Of a stretch of 24,966 bases of DNA, positions 1 through 8,661 are shown in pieces (within the stretch, counting starts at the first letter, position 1; every line of letters begins with the position of its first letter). The position numbers and the translations under genes were made by a program. This DNA comes from Phycisphaerales bacterium UBA2421. GTDB lineage: Bacteria; Planctomycetota; Phycisphaerae; Tepidisphaerales; Tepidisphaeraceae. The stretch covers positions 23,439 through 48,404 of the forward strand of contig DDRH01000053.1 in the NCBI GenBank assembly GCA_002343075.1, given 5' to 3'. A model generated the notes under the pieces. The model ran no database searches. It worked only from the letters and a program-made list of their open reading frames with translations, and was not told where the DNA came from.

Positions 1-685
1 AGAGGGTGCAATCGAGAAACACATAGCCAAATGGCAGATGGGGCTTGGTGCGGGCCGCGGTGATGTACCCGCCGTTGATGCTATGGATGGTGCACCGATC
101 AAACACCGCCGTCGCTCCGCCGAAGATGAAATCGACCCGGCCTTCGATGTAACAGTTAAAGTAATACTGCCGGCCCGAATCGGCGCAAAGCGTGTCCTGC
201 CAGCCGATGAAACGGCAGTTGCGGAAGATGTGGCGGTCGTTCATTACCTTGATGGCCACCGCCTGCGCCGCCTGACCCGCGTTGTTTTCAAATGTCAGGT
301 TTTCAGCGATGAAGTCTTTGGAATCGATGACCGTGCTCGAACTGCCGCTGGTGCCGACGGGTTGCGTGGCTGGTGGGATGATGCTGTTGGCATACATGTC
401 AAACGTGAGCACGGTTTCGCTCGGGTCCTTCCCGCCGCCGATGAAATGCAGCGGCGGGGCGTTTTTGCCGATGCGCAGAATTTGCTTGTAAGTGCCGGGC
501 TTGATCAGAAGGATGGCTGGTTCGGCGTCGGAAGCGAGTGAATCCACCGCCGACTGAACGTCAGTAAAGTCACCCGATCCGTCGGCAGCGACTACAACCC
601 GCCGTCGCTCCTGTGCCAGCGCGAAGTTGCTGCAGCACATCACCATTGCCAGCATAACGATCGACCGCGCGGAGAGATTCAGCAT
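1..685 (-). CDS. Pectinesterase (CE8), secreted, 3' end outside window
   Basis: Removes methyl esters from homogalacturonan so that pectate lyase and polygalacturonase can cut it. The visible 228 residues show the pectinesterase right-handed beta-helix start (VVVAADGSGDFTDVQSAVD, residues 30-48) and the family's active-site motifs in order: QAVA with Gln141, QDTL with the catalytic Asp164, and GRVDFIFGG with the second catalytic Asp185. Residues 1-24 look like a Sec signal peptide ending ALA before QE, so the enzyme is exported. The ATG lies 13 bp after the pectate lyase stop and has an AAGGA ribosome site about nine bases upstream, so the two form one operon. The C-terminus, including the expected downstream arginine motif, lies beyond the left edge. 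The family is certain; substrate preference is not. Confidence 0.93.
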   Translation of the reverse strand, partial: MLNLSARSIVMLAMVMCCSNFALAQERRRVVVAADGSGDFTDVQSAVDSLASDAEPAILLIKPGTYKQILRIGKNAPPLHFIGGGKDPSETVLTFDMYANSIIPPATQPVGTSGSSSTVIDSKDFIAENLTFENNAGQAAQAVAIKVMNDRHIFRNCRFIGWQDTLCADSGRQYYFNCYIEGRVDFIFGGATAVFDRCTIHSINGGYITAARTKPHLPFGYVFLDCTL

Positions 686-698
686 CGAGGGTTTTCCT

Positions 699-3062
699 TC
701 AAAAGAGCTTGGGACCGCGCCTGCGGGTGATCATCGCCAGCGCAGCGGCGGGCAGCATCATCGAAATCGGCTCGGGCACCGCGCCGCGTGATAACTCGGC
801 GGGCATGGTCAGGCCGAAGTTGGCAGCGAGAACGGTAAAATCGTCTAGGTTGATGCTGCCGTTGCCATCAAAATCGCCATTGGCCCACGACCCGGCCCCG
901 CCGAAGCTGGCCGCGAGTGCTGTGAAGTCATTGAGATTCACCGAACGATCGAGGGTTGCGTCGCCATACAGCGTAAACAGGATCAGAATGCTCGTATCGT
1001 CCACAGTCTGCCCGCGGAACGTGCCAAGTTGGCCGGGGAGCAAGCCCAGGATAGTCGAGGCCTCGCCGAAACCGAGCGTGAACTGCGATGCATCGGCGAG
1101 TGTGCTGGTGATGCCGCTGCCATCCCAGGTGCCGCCGTTGCGGGCCGACTGAATCTGCGCCGCGATGGATGCAAGAGAAGTTGGCCCGGCGTAGTCAATG
1201 ATCAACGCATTGTTGGTCACGTCGAGCCTTCCGCTGCTCGCCACGGCGTTGATTCGCTGGGTGAGGTTCGTGCCCGATTCCAGCCGGACGGTCGCGCCGG
1301 CGGCAATCTGAAGTACGCCCGCAGCCTGCCCGACGGCGTCGATGGTCGCGGTGCCGGCGTTCACCTGCACGATGTCATAGCGCGACGGCTGCCACTTAAT
1401 GTCCCAATTGTCTTGTAGGGCATAACGGCCATCGTTGCCTGCCCACACCAGCGGCTTGGGCGCGGGCCAGGCCGCAAGCTCGTTCAGGTATTCTTCAAGA
1501 TCGGTGTAGCCATCTGAATCGAAGTCGCCGTTGTTGTTGGCGACGTCTGGATTCAGCCCGAGCGATGCTTCCCACCAGTCGGGCATTCCGTCCTGATCAG
1601 TATCAAAGTTGGCGGGGCGGAAGGTTGCGGGCGTGTTGAGCAGTGCGCGCCACTCGGCACCTTCCGATGGGTCGTTGTTCCAGGGGTCGTCAGCCCAGGC
1701 CATGATCTTGCCCGTTCCCGTGCGCGTTTCGTGAATGAGGCGTTCGTCGGGAGAATCGATTACGGCGTCGCGCTGCCACCAGTTTGCGCCCATGTAGTTC
1801 AACACACGATCGTAGGCGGCATGGGCGGTGTCGGTCACACCGGAGTAGGTCGACGAACCCGCCCGCCAAAGCGGGTTGGCGGCACCGCCAGCGGCGAGTG
1901 CGGCACCGTCGTTGGCGTCGCCATCGCGGTTGCTGTCGAGCAGGTTGCCAGTTCGATGGACCGTGGTGCTCCCGGCGAGCACACCCGTGCCGCCGTTGGC
2001 CGTGGTCAGGCCCGGGTTGGTCCCGCCGATCGGGCTATCGCCGCCATTGCCGGCCAGATAAAAGTTGTTGACGAGGTTGAGCGACGTGTTGCCGCTCTTA
2101 TTGCCTGCCGTTCCGAGCCAGTTATAGAAGACATTGTTACGAAAATCGTAGAAGGCGCCCTGGCTTCCAGTAATTGTTCCAAGTTGTGGCAGTCGGCCCT
2201 TGTGGTGGGCGTAGAGATTGTGATGAAAGCTGATGGCCGCCGGCGTTGTTGTCGAGCCTGCCGTGAGGAGCGATGCAAATGCATGGCCCGTCAGCCCGCC
2301 GCCCTCGGCATCCCACTGCGGATAGTTCAGCCCCTGCGAGATGTTGCTGTACTGCACAGTGATGTTGTTGGCCACCTCGTTCATCGAGATCACTTCGTCC
2401 GTCGCAAAAAGCGTACTGACGTGATCGATCATGATGTTGGTGCCAGCGATGTCCATTGCGTCATAGACTGTGTTATCGGGAAACCACTGCGATGCATCCG
2501 TGCCTGCGCCGGGCGTGCCGGGCGCGTCGCGCATGGGGTTGCCGGGGCTCCACCATCCCTGCAGGCCGTAGCCGGAGGCGACGGTGATGTTGCGGATAAT
2601 GTTGTTATCGCCCTGCGGTTTCAGTCCGCCGCCCATGAAAATGACGCCGGCGCCCGGCGCGGTCTGGCCGGCGAGGGTGACATTGGCTCCGCCAATGGTG
2701 AGTCGAGATTGCGCGTCCCAGCCGTTACCGTTGGGGTTCCAGTTGTTTGCTGGTTGTGGCAGACGGCCCAGATGAAACACGCCCCCGACGTCAAAAACGA
2801 TGGTGCGCGGCACGCCCGCGGGGAAGTTGGCACTGTTCAGGCCGTACCGGATTGTGCCGGGATCGTTCCGCTGGGGGTCGTCAATTGCCGAGTTAAGCTT
2901 CGTCACATGATAAACAATGCCCCCGCGGCCGCCGGTGACGTTGCGCGCTGCGCCGTCCGCCCCGGGAAATGCTGATTGGGCACCTGCTACCGACGTTATG
3001 ATGAGTATCGAGCCGACTGCCAACCCTGCACCGGGCTGGCAAAAACTTCGTATTCCAGGCAT
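699..3062 (-). CDS. Secreted pectate lyase (PL1-like) with EF-hand, dockerin and PEP-CTERM modules
   Basis: Cleaves de-esterified homogalacturonan by beta-elimination. After a signal peptide (about 1-29) comes the lyase beta-helix (about 30-470), opening AFPGADGAARNVTGGRGG and continuing with PRTIVFDVGG and DHVSTLFATDEVISM, as in PL1 enzymes of Bacteroidetes and planctomycetes. Residues about 480-525 hold a calcium-binding EF-hand-like stretch (DTDQDGMPDWWE, DFDSDGYTDLEEYLN). A beta-rich linker (about 540-690) follows, then a duplicated dockerin-like segment (GDATLDRSVNLNDF and GDFDGNGSINLDDF, about 697-755). The C-terminus is VPEP (762-765), a hydrophobic stretch and an RRR cluster, which is a PEP-CTERM sorting tail. 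The start follows GAGGAG; an overlapping ATG four bases upstream is out of frame. It is divergent from the symporter gene and leads the pectinesterase. Protein length is 787 residues. Confidence 0.93.
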   Translation of the reverse strand: MPGIRSFCQPGAGLAVGSILIITSVAGAQSAFPGADGAARNVTGGRGGIVYHVTKLNSAIDDPQRNDPGTIRYGLNSANFPAGVPRTIVFDVGGVFHLGRLPQPANNWNPNGNGWDAQSRLTIGGANVTLAGQTAPGAGVIFMGGGLKPQGDNNIIRNITVASGYGLQGWWSPGNPMRDAPGTPGAGTDASQWFPDNTVYDAMDIAGTNIMIDHVSTLFATDEVISMNEVANNITVQYSNISQGLNYPQWDAEGGGLTGHAFASLLTAGSTTTPAAISFHHNLYAHHKGRLPQLGTITGSQGAFYDFRNNVFYNWLGTAGNKSGNTSLNLVNNFYLAGNGGDSPIGGTNPGLTTANGGTGVLAGSTTVHRTGNLLDSNRDGDANDGAALAAGGAANPLWRAGSSTYSGVTDTAHAAYDRVLNYMGANWWQRDAVIDSPDERLIHETRTGTGKIMAWADDPWNNDPSEGAEWRALLNTPATFRPANFDTDQDGMPDWWEASLGLNPDVANNNGDFDSDGYTDLEEYLNELAAWPAPKPLVWAGNDGRYALQDNWDIKWQPSRYDIVQVNAGTATIDAVGQAAGVLQIAAGATVRLESGTNLTQRINAVASSGRLDVTNNALIIDYAGPTSLASIAAQIQSARNGGTWDGSGITSTLADASQFTLGFGEASTILGLLPGQLGTFRGQTVDDTSILILFTLYGDATLDRSVNLNDFTALAASFGGAGSWANGDFDGNGSINLDDFTVLAANFGLTMPAELSRGAVPEPISMMLPAAALAMITRRRGPKLF

Positions 3063-3066
3063 TCAT

Positions 3067-3318
3067 GTCTCCTCAAACCACCCGGGGGCAGTTTACGCCA
3101 AAGTTGTTGTGCGGCATCGGCAATCTATTTCGCTTTTGCGGCGAAGGCAGTGCAATCCAGCGTCAGAGTCTTCTCAAAGAGCGCAGATCGGGTAAATCGG
3201 GTGCCGCTGGTCGATTTGTGTCACAGTTTTGGCATCGCAGGATGCGGCGGGTGTTTGTGATTCGTGGTATTGAATGAGCGGAAATGTCGCGGATTGAGGT
3301 CTTCGGGTAATCACTTCT
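3067..3318. promoter_or_regulatory. Divergent intergenic region between pectate lyase and symporter genes
   Basis: This 252-bp stretch should contain the promoters of both divergent transcription units. The ribosome site of the lyase (GAGGAG on the minus strand) lies at its left end. An inverted repeat TTCGC/GCGAA is at 3129-3133 and 3141-3145, with a CGC-TTTT-GCG core. I see only weak resemblance to the operator motif found upstream of the sugar-acid operon, and no convincing -35/-10 pair. No gene was seen in it. Confidence 0.4.
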
Positions 3319-5388
3319 ATGCACACTATTGACTGGATTCTCGTCGCGCTGCCGATTCTTCTGGTGTTTGGCGTTGCGATTTTCACGCATCGATACGTCC
3401 GAAGCGTTGCCGACTTCCTCTCGGCAGGGCGGTGCGCTGGCCGATACCTGCTCGCCAACGCCCGAGGCGAGTCAGACTCCGGCCTGGCCAACACGATGAG
3501 CAAGTTTGAGATCGTGCTGGTGAGCGGGTTTGTGCTTAACTTCTGGGAGAAGATCTCTGTCCCCGTAATCTTGCTGATCGGCATCACCGGTTTTGTGGTC
3601 TACCGCTTCCGCGAGACCCGTGCCATGACATTGGCGCAGTTCCTTGAGAAGCGATACAGCCGGGGGTTCAGGCTCTACATGGGCGGCCTGGCGTTTCTGA
3701 GCGGCATCCTCAACTACGGCATTTTTCCCGCAGTGAGCGCGCGGTTCTTCATCTACTTTCTGCAGTTGCCGCATCATGTGAACGTGATGGGGTTTGACCT
3801 TAGCACGATGGCCCTCATCATGGCGGCGTACCTGTCGTGTACGGTCTTCATGATCCTGGTGGGCGGGCAGGTGACGCTGATGGTGACAGATTGCATAGAG
3901 GGCATTCTGTCGCACGGAATCTACATCATTATCGCGATCGCGATTTCGTTCATCATCACCTGGCCGGAAGTAGTCGAAACGATGGCCAACGCGCCGCCGG
4001 GGTACTCGCATATCGACCCGTTTGATGCCCATGAAGTGGAAGATTTTAACTTTGCCTTCATCGTCATGGCACTGCTGCTGAACATTTACACGACCATGGC
4101 GCTGCAGAATAAGCAGGGCTTCAACTCCGCGGCAAAGTCGGCGCACGAATCGCGTATGGGTCATGTGCTGGGCCACTGGCGAACCTACGCGCGGCTGCTG
4201 ATGATTCTTTTGCTTGGCGTCTGTGCGTTGACTTATCTGCAGCACCCCGATTTCACCGAGACCGCGGCGCCGATTCATGCCAGCATCAATTCGATTGAAG
4301 ACCCTTACATTCAGAAGCAGATGACGGTGCCGATTGCGCTCAGTTACCTCCTGCCGGTGGGCGTGAAGGGGCTGTTTGTGGCGATGATGGTCATGGGGCT
4401 GCTCGCGGGCGACTCGGGGCATATGCACTCATGGGGCAGCATTTTTGTGCAGGATGTGATTGTCCCGCTACGGAAGAAGGCGTTTACGCCGATGCAACAC
4501 ATCTGGGCATTGCGTTTTTCGGTCATCGGCGTGGCGACTTTCGGGTTTTGTTTCAGCCTGTTGTTTCAACAGACTCAGTACATCACGCTCTGGTGGGCAC
4601 TGACGGCGGGGGTGTTCACCGGCGGGGCGGGGGCGGCCATCATCGGGGGGCTTTACTGGCGAAAGGGCACGACCTCGGCGGCATGGGCTGCCGGGCTTAC
4701 TGGGTCGATTCTAACGCTCCTGGGCGTCGTCATGAGTAACTCCACCGGCTGGGCGATTGTGCAGTCGCTGGCAGCCAATTTTGATATTGCGACGCCGGCC
4801 AGGTTTTTCTTTAACGGCCTGCAAACTGCTTTCGTCGCGGCCCTCGCCGCGGTGGCGGTTTACATCGTTGTTTCGCTGCTGACGTGCCGGCAAGATTACA
4901 ACCTCGACAAGATGCTGCACCGCGGGGAATATGCCCTCGAAGGTGAAAACGCAGGCACCTCGACATCGCTTCGGCATCGCTTCTCGTTGCGCAACATCCT
5001 GAAGTTTGACTCCAATTTCACCTTTACCGACAAGCTCGTGTCCGGCGGCATTTTCTGGTGGGCGATGATGTTGCTGGCGGTGAACGTCGTCATCTCGATC
5101 TGGAACATCGCATTCTACGACTGGCCCGTCAGTTGGTGGGCGAACTACTGGATGATCACCGCGATCGGCTTCCCGTTCATCATCGCGGTTGCAACGCTTG
5201 TCTGGTTCAGCATTGGGGGGATACGCGATATTTTCGACTTCTTCCGTGCACTGTCGACGATGAAGCGCGATGCAAATGACGATGGACGGGTGGATGCGCC
5301 CGGCGAGCCGCGCGGCTTTACTGTTGAGGAAAGTAAACTTCCCGCTGTTCATCCGCCGACTGCTGGGCAAGCAAAAGAGCTTCGGTGA
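3319..5388 (+). CDS. Sodium:solute symporter (SSS family)
   Basis: An inner-membrane transporter of the SSS/SGLT family, 689 residues with at least twelve hydrophobic segments. The stretch GLFVAMMVMGLLAGDSGHMH at about 350-370, followed by SWGSIFVQDVIVP, matches the family signature around helix 8 (small and serine-rich residues, then D-x-x-x-P). An in-frame stop at 3295-3297 and no other start codon fix the ATG at 3319, although its ribosome site is weak. It is flanked by pectin genes, so uronate, sugar or oligosaccharide import is a reasonable inference; the family also carries pantothenate, proline and other solutes. It is the only plus-strand gene in the pectin region. Its last 71 bp, encoding a hydrophilic tail (about residues 666-689), overlap the end of the convergent oxidoreductase gene. 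Confidence 0.9.
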   Translation: MHTIDWILVALPILLVFGVAIFTHRYVRSVADFLSAGRCAGRYLLANARGESDSGLANTMSKFEIVLVSGFVLNFWEKISVPVILLIGITGFVVYRFRETRAMTLAQFLEKRYSRGFRLYMGGLAFLSGILNYGIFPAVSARFFIYFLQLPHHVNVMGFDLSTMALIMAAYLSCTVFMILVGGQVTLMVTDCIEGILSHGIYIIIAIAISFIITWPEVVETMANAPPGYSHIDPFDAHEVEDFNFAFIVMALLLNIYTTMALQNKQGFNSAAKSAHESRMGHVLGHWRTYARLLMILLLGVCALTYLQHPDFTETAAPIHASINSIEDPYIQKQMTVPIALSYLLPVGVKGLFVAMMVMGLLAGDSGHMHSWGSIFVQDVIVPLRKKAFTPMQHIWALRFSVIGVATFGFCFSLLFQQTQYITLWWALTAGVFTGGAGAAIIGGLYWRKGTTSAAWAAGLTGSILTLLGVVMSNSTGWAIVQSLAANFDIATPARFFFNGLQTAFVAALAAVAVYIVVSLLTCRQDYNLDKMLHRGEYALEGENAGTSTSLRHRFSLRNILKFDSNFTFTDKLVSGGIFWWAMMLLAVNVVISIWNIAFYDWPVSWWANYWMITAIGFPFIIAVATLVWFSIGGIRDIFDFFRALSTMKRDANDDGRVDAPGEPRGFTVEESKLPAVHPPTAGQAKELR

Positions 5389-6334
5389 GGTTGATTGTCT
5401 CTGGCGCACCGATGATCGCATTGCGTTCGCCGCGAATGTGTTGGATGAAATCTGCGAAGGGCTTGCGGTCGCAGGCGACGGCGACGGGCAGTGTGCCGTC
5501 GTTGCCGGCGTTGATAAGAGTAATTCGATCGGGCCGCGCTTCGATTACCCCGGCCGACCCGACCGCGCGGATCCAGTCGTCGCCGTGGGTGGTTGCATTT
5601 TCTGGCCGGAGCACATCGATGCTGACCGTCCCGATTCGTTCCCCCGCGAGCCTAAAAAGGCAAGCCGCCGACGATTCCATCGTGCCGATACCGCCGTTGT
5701 GCATTCGCGATTGGGCGGCGGTGACCGACTCTGGCCGCACCCCGGCAAACCACAACATCCAGTCGATCGCATGGCTCCCCACCCAGGGAATGGTGCCGCC
5801 ATAAGTTTGCCGGTTGCGGTAATAGTCGGCGCGCTGGCCTCTCTTGTACGCTTTTCGGGCATTGATAAGCCGCACCTCGCCGATCGCGCCTTCGCCGATC
5901 AACCTCCAGGCGGTGTAGAAGCCGGGGTCGTATCGGCTTTGCATCATCGCCGCAAGGTGAATCGCCGGGTGGGCCTCGGCACATTGTCGGATCGCCGCGA
6001 GATCATCGAACGTCAGCGCGCAGGGCTTCTCGGCAAAGACATGAATGCCCCGCTGCATAGCGGCGCTAATCATCTCTGCATGCAGCTCAAACGGCCCGCA
6101 AACGACGGCGGCATCGGGCTTTACGGCGTCGAGCATCTCGCGCCAGTTGTCGAACATCGTCGGCGCGCGATCATTCTTGCCGCACCACTCGGTGATCGCC
6201 GCGGTTGAATCACCCTCGCCGCCGGAGGCGGCCGCAACGAGATCTACCGCTGGCAGTGCCGCCAGTTCCCGAAGCACGATCCCGTGGTGGCCGCGCGTGC
6301 CGATCATGGCCAATCTTGTCTGCTTACTACTCAT
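5318..6334 (-). CDS. Gfo/Idh/MocA family NAD(P)-dependent sugar oxidoreductase
   Basis: A cytoplasmic dehydrogenase of 338 residues. The N-terminal Rossmann fold carries an altered glycine motif (MIGTRGHHG, 10-18) and the family's EKP signature with Lys103 (FAEKPCAL). A SHAIDW motif lies in the second domain, where these enzymes place the active-site Asp and His. The C-terminal QQSADEQREVYFP corresponds to the usual A-x-x-S-A-x-x-G tail, so the reading frame is genuine up to the overlap with the symporter. It starts 36 bp after the polygalacturonase stop and has no clear Shine-Dalgarno sequence, so it is probably read through from that gene. The substrate cannot be read from the sequence; a uronate or other sugar from pectin is suggested by context. 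Confidence 0.9.
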   Translation of the reverse strand: MSSKQTRLAMIGTRGHHGIVLRELAALPAVDLVAAASGGEGDSTAAITEWCGKNDRAPTMFDNWREMLDAVKPDAAVVCGPFELHAEMISAAMQRGIHVFAEKPCALTFDDLAAIRQCAEAHPAIHLAAMMQSRYDPGFYTAWRLIGEGAIGEVRLINARKAYKRGQRADYYRNRQTYGGTIPWVGSHAIDWMLWFAGVRPESVTAAQSRMHNGGIGTMESSAACLFRLAGERIGTVSIDVLRPENATTHGDDWIRAVGSAGVIEARPDRITLINAGNDGTLPVAVACDRKPFADFIQHIRGERNAIIGAPETINLTEALLLAQQSADEQREVYFPQQ

Positions 6335-6370
6335 GCTGTCGGAAATGTTACCCAGTTTCAGGCCAGCCGC

Positions 6371-7735
6371 TTACGTGTTGATGACGCTCGAATCGACAAT
6401 ATTTCGCAGTTCGACAGGCTCGACCGATTCGTCGGGCGTTCGTGCGGTAATGCCGCGAAGTTCGATCGACCGCCCGTTTTCGATGGAAAACGCCGGGCCC
6501 ACCTGATGAGCCACATCGACGTTTCGGAGGATCAGTTGATCAACGTTCTGCGCCGTAAATCCGCCCCGACACTGCACCTTGGCCACCGACGCCATCGCCG
6601 CCGTGCCCGATTCGGTGTTGTCCGGGTCAAGGTGCAGCGAGCAATCGCTGATGATCATGTCCTGCGCAAACATCTCCGGCAGCCCGAGGATGTAGGCGGC
6701 GGCAAACTTCACCCTGCGTGCGGTGATATTGCTGAATCGGAACCGCCGGAACTGCGGCGTGCCCTCATTAACCGGCATCGGGCCGGTTTCGGTCACTTTC
6801 TTGTCGCCCCATGCCCCGCAGCCGTAGAAAAGGTTAACCACGATCGGACAAAGCACGCCATCCATAATCAGGTTACTGGCGCGAATGTCTTCCACCACCC
6901 CGCCACGACCTCGGCGGGCCTTGATCCGGATGCCGCGATCCGTGCCGATGAAGACACAGTTGCTGATGACCACGTTTCTCACCGACCCGGTTATCTCACT
7001 GCCGATGACCACACCGCCGTGACCGTGGAGCAGGGTGCAGTTGGTGATGGTGATGTTCTCACACGCCTGGTATCGCTGACGGTTATCGGTTTCCTTGCCG
7101 CTTTTGATGGTGATGCAGTCGTCGCCCACATCAATATGGCAGTCGCTGATGCGCACATTCCGGCATGAGTCGGGGTTGATTCCATCGGTGTTGGGCGAAT
7201 CGGGTGGGTTGATGACGGTGATACCGGTGATGGTCACGTTGTCGCAAGCCAGCGGAGTGATGGTCCAACTCGGAGAGTTGGTGACGGTGATACCCTCGAT
7301 GCGAACATTGTAGCAGTCGACAAACCGGATGAGCGTCGGCCGGACATTCGGTGGCGACATGGTTTTCATGTTCTGCCACCACCACTTTCCCGCGCCGTCA
7401 ATCGTGCCCCGGCCCGTAATGGCGATGTTTCGCAGTCCTTCGCCTCCAATCATCGGCGCACGGCCAGGCTGGCCGTCGACGGCGGTGCCTTCCCACTTGC
7501 TGCGCCAGAGCGGAAAGTGGTCGGGGTTACCAGTGCCAAGCAGTACGGCACCGGGTTCGAGGTGAAGCGTGATGTTACTCTTAAGAGTGATTGATCCAGT
7601 GAGGAAACGGCCCGCGGGAACAACAACCGTCCCGCCGCCCGCGCCGGCGGCGGCATCGATTGCGCTGTGAATCGCTGAACCGGCGAACGTGCTTCCGTCG
7701 CCGACGGCACCGAACTGGGTGATGTCATACATCAT
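6371..7735 (-). CDS. GH28 polygalacturonase-type glycosidase without signal peptide
   Basis: Hydrolyses galacturonan or rhamnogalacturonan linkages. The 454-residue protein starts directly with the beta-helix opening YDITQFGAVGDG and shows the full GH28 set: NTDG (Asp184), GDD (Asp205, Asp206), GHG (His239) and RIK (Arg270, Lys272). The three aspartates are the catalytic residues of the family. No hydrophobic leader precedes the domain, so the enzyme probably works in the cytoplasm on imported oligosaccharides, unlike the secreted lyase and esterase nearby. Its ATG overlaps the stop of the acetylesterase gene (ATGA), which shows translational coupling. Exo-polygalacturonase and rhamnogalacturonan hydrolase are both possible within GH28. 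Confidence 0.94.
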   Translation of the reverse strand: MMYDITQFGAVGDGSTFAGSAIHSAIDAAAGAGGGTVVVPAGRFLTGSITLKSNITLHLEPGAVLLGTGNPDHFPLWRSKWEGTAVDGQPGRAPMIGGEGLRNIAITGRGTIDGAGKWWWQNMKTMSPPNVRPTLIRFVDCYNVRIEGITVTNSPSWTITPLACDNVTITGITVINPPDSPNTDGINPDSCRNVRISDCHIDVGDDCITIKSGKETDNRQRYQACENITITNCTLLHGHGGVVIGSEITGSVRNVVISNCVFIGTDRGIRIKARRGRGGVVEDIRASNLIMDGVLCPIVVNLFYGCGAWGDKKVTETGPMPVNEGTPQFRRFRFSNITARRVKFAAAYILGLPEMFAQDMIISDCSLHLDPDNTESGTAAMASVAKVQCRGGFTAQNVDQLILRNVDVAHQVGPAFSIENGRSIELRGITARTPDESVEPVELRNIVDSSVINT

Positions 7736-8562
7736 TGATTGCGCGTTCCTTCTGTCGCGGGTGCCTTCCTGTGGATGTGCGGCCCCAAATCCGGCACCAC
7801 GCGAACCAACTCTGCCGCCACGAGCGGCGCGATCAAGTCGCTGCCATGGGCGGTCAGATGGGTGCTGTCGTAGCTGCCATCATCTTTCCGGGGAGAAAGT
7901 TCCTGCTCGCAGCGATCCCTTCCAAGCGCATTACAAAACTCGATGCTGCGGGAGTGCAGGTCGATCAGCGGTGCCCCAGTTTGCTCGGCTGCAGCGCGGC
8001 AGCCGGCGACGTAGGGGTCGAGGTCGGAGTGAATTTTTCCATCGTTCCCAAATCGACGCCGCGTGAGCGATGTGACGAGAATGGGGGTTGCGCCGGCATC
8101 ACGCGCTTCGCGCACATATCGAGCGAGGTTTTCCGGGAATTCGGTCGCTGCGTCGGTCTCGCGCTCGGGGCCTTTACCCGGCTGGTCGTTATGTCCGAAC
8201 TGGATGAGGACGTAATCCGGCTTCAAATCCGCAACCGTATCCCAGTGGCCCTCGGCGCGAAAACTCCTGGAACTGCGGCCTCCCTTGGCGAGGTTGATGC
8301 ACTCCACATCTGCGGTGAGAAGCTTGCGAAAGCCCAGACCCCATCCGGCGGTATCGGTGACGGTGGAATCGCCGACCAGCACAAGACGAATCTGCTTCGT
8401 CGGCACCGTGGCCGGAGACTCTGCTGCCCAAAATGCCGCACCCAGGCTCAGGGCTGCCATCCCGAAGATCATCGCTAGTGGCGGCATGTACGCGATCCAT
8501 CGAAAAAGTGAGACCAGGCCGACGCAGTTGCCGAGCGACCCGCGTCGCGTCAACCGCGGCAT
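7732..8562 (-). CDS. Rhamnogalacturonan acetylesterase-like SGNH hydrolase (CE12)
   Basis: Removes acetyl groups from pectin, most likely rhamnogalacturonan I. It has the CE12/SGNH blocks: GDSTVTDTAGWG with the nucleophile Ser, a Gly in NLAKGGRSS, FGHNDQ with the Asn, and YDSTHLTAHG with the Asp-His pair. A hydrophobic stretch (MPPLAMIFGMAALSLGAAF) ahead of the domain looks like a signal peptide or anchor. The start is uncertain: an open frame runs up to 8640, but a hairpin and candidate operators at 8598-8635 lie inside that extension, so I prefer the ATG at 8562 (upstream GGCGAG) or the one at 8487, which begins just before the hydrophobic stretch. The gene is followed by an overlapping GH28 gene, so esterase and glycosidase are made together. 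Confidence 0.88.
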   Translation of the reverse strand: MPRLTRRGSLGNCVGLVSLFRWIAYMPPLAMIFGMAALSLGAAFWAAESPATVPTKQIRLVLVGDSTVTDTAGWGLGFRKLLTADVECINLAKGGRSSRSFRAEGHWDTVADLKPDYVLIQFGHNDQPGKGPERETDAATEFPENLARYVREARDAGATPILVTSLTRRRFGNDGKIHSDLDPYVAGCRAAAEQTGAPLIDLHSRSIEFCNALGRDRCEQELSPRKDDGSYDSTHLTAHGSDLIAPLVAAELVRVVPDLGPHIHRKAPATEGTRNQ

Positions 8563-8597
8563 TACAGTACTCGCCGCGGGAAAGGGGGTGAATGAAC

Positions 8598-8635
8598 CAA
8601 CGTTGCAGAGTCGCGCGAAAGCGTTGCACTTTCGC
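8598..8635. promoter_or_regulatory. Candidate LacI-type operators and hairpin upstream of the acetylesterase-GH28 genes
   Basis: On the plus strand the palindrome CAACGTTG lies at 8598-8605 and the motif CGAAAGCGTTGCA at 8616-8628. The two share CGTTGCA at 8601-8607 and 8622-8628, exactly 21 bp apart, or two helical turns. The second motif sits inside an inverted repeat GCGAAAG/CTTTCGC (8615-8621 and 8629-8635). A central CpG flanked by AA and TT is typical of LacI-family operators. Almost the same sequence precedes the alcohol dehydrogenase gene. No LacI-type regulator gene is in the window, so function is inferred. Confidence 0.5.
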
Positions 8636-8661
8636 GGCAATCCTGACCGGCGGAGGCGAAA

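Noticed and set aside
699..900. Cellulosome component on the basis of the dockerin-like repeat
   Set aside because: No cohesin or scaffoldin is in the window, and the PEP-CTERM tail indicates another mode of surface attachment.
1731..2975. A 414-codon plus-strand open frame
   Set aside because: It lies wholly antisense to the pectate lyase, whose frame has clear domains; the shadow is rich in Ala, Gly, Arg and Val with no recognisable motif, as expected for high-GC antisense frames.
3472..4428. A 318-codon minus-strand open frame inside the symporter gene
   Set aside because: Its translation is full of His, Arg and Gln without domains, while the plus strand encodes membrane helices.
8563..8640. 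Longest possible start of the acetylesterase at 8640
   Set aside because: The additional 26 residues have no family similarity and cover a palindromic operator-like region; later ATG codons better fit the export signal.
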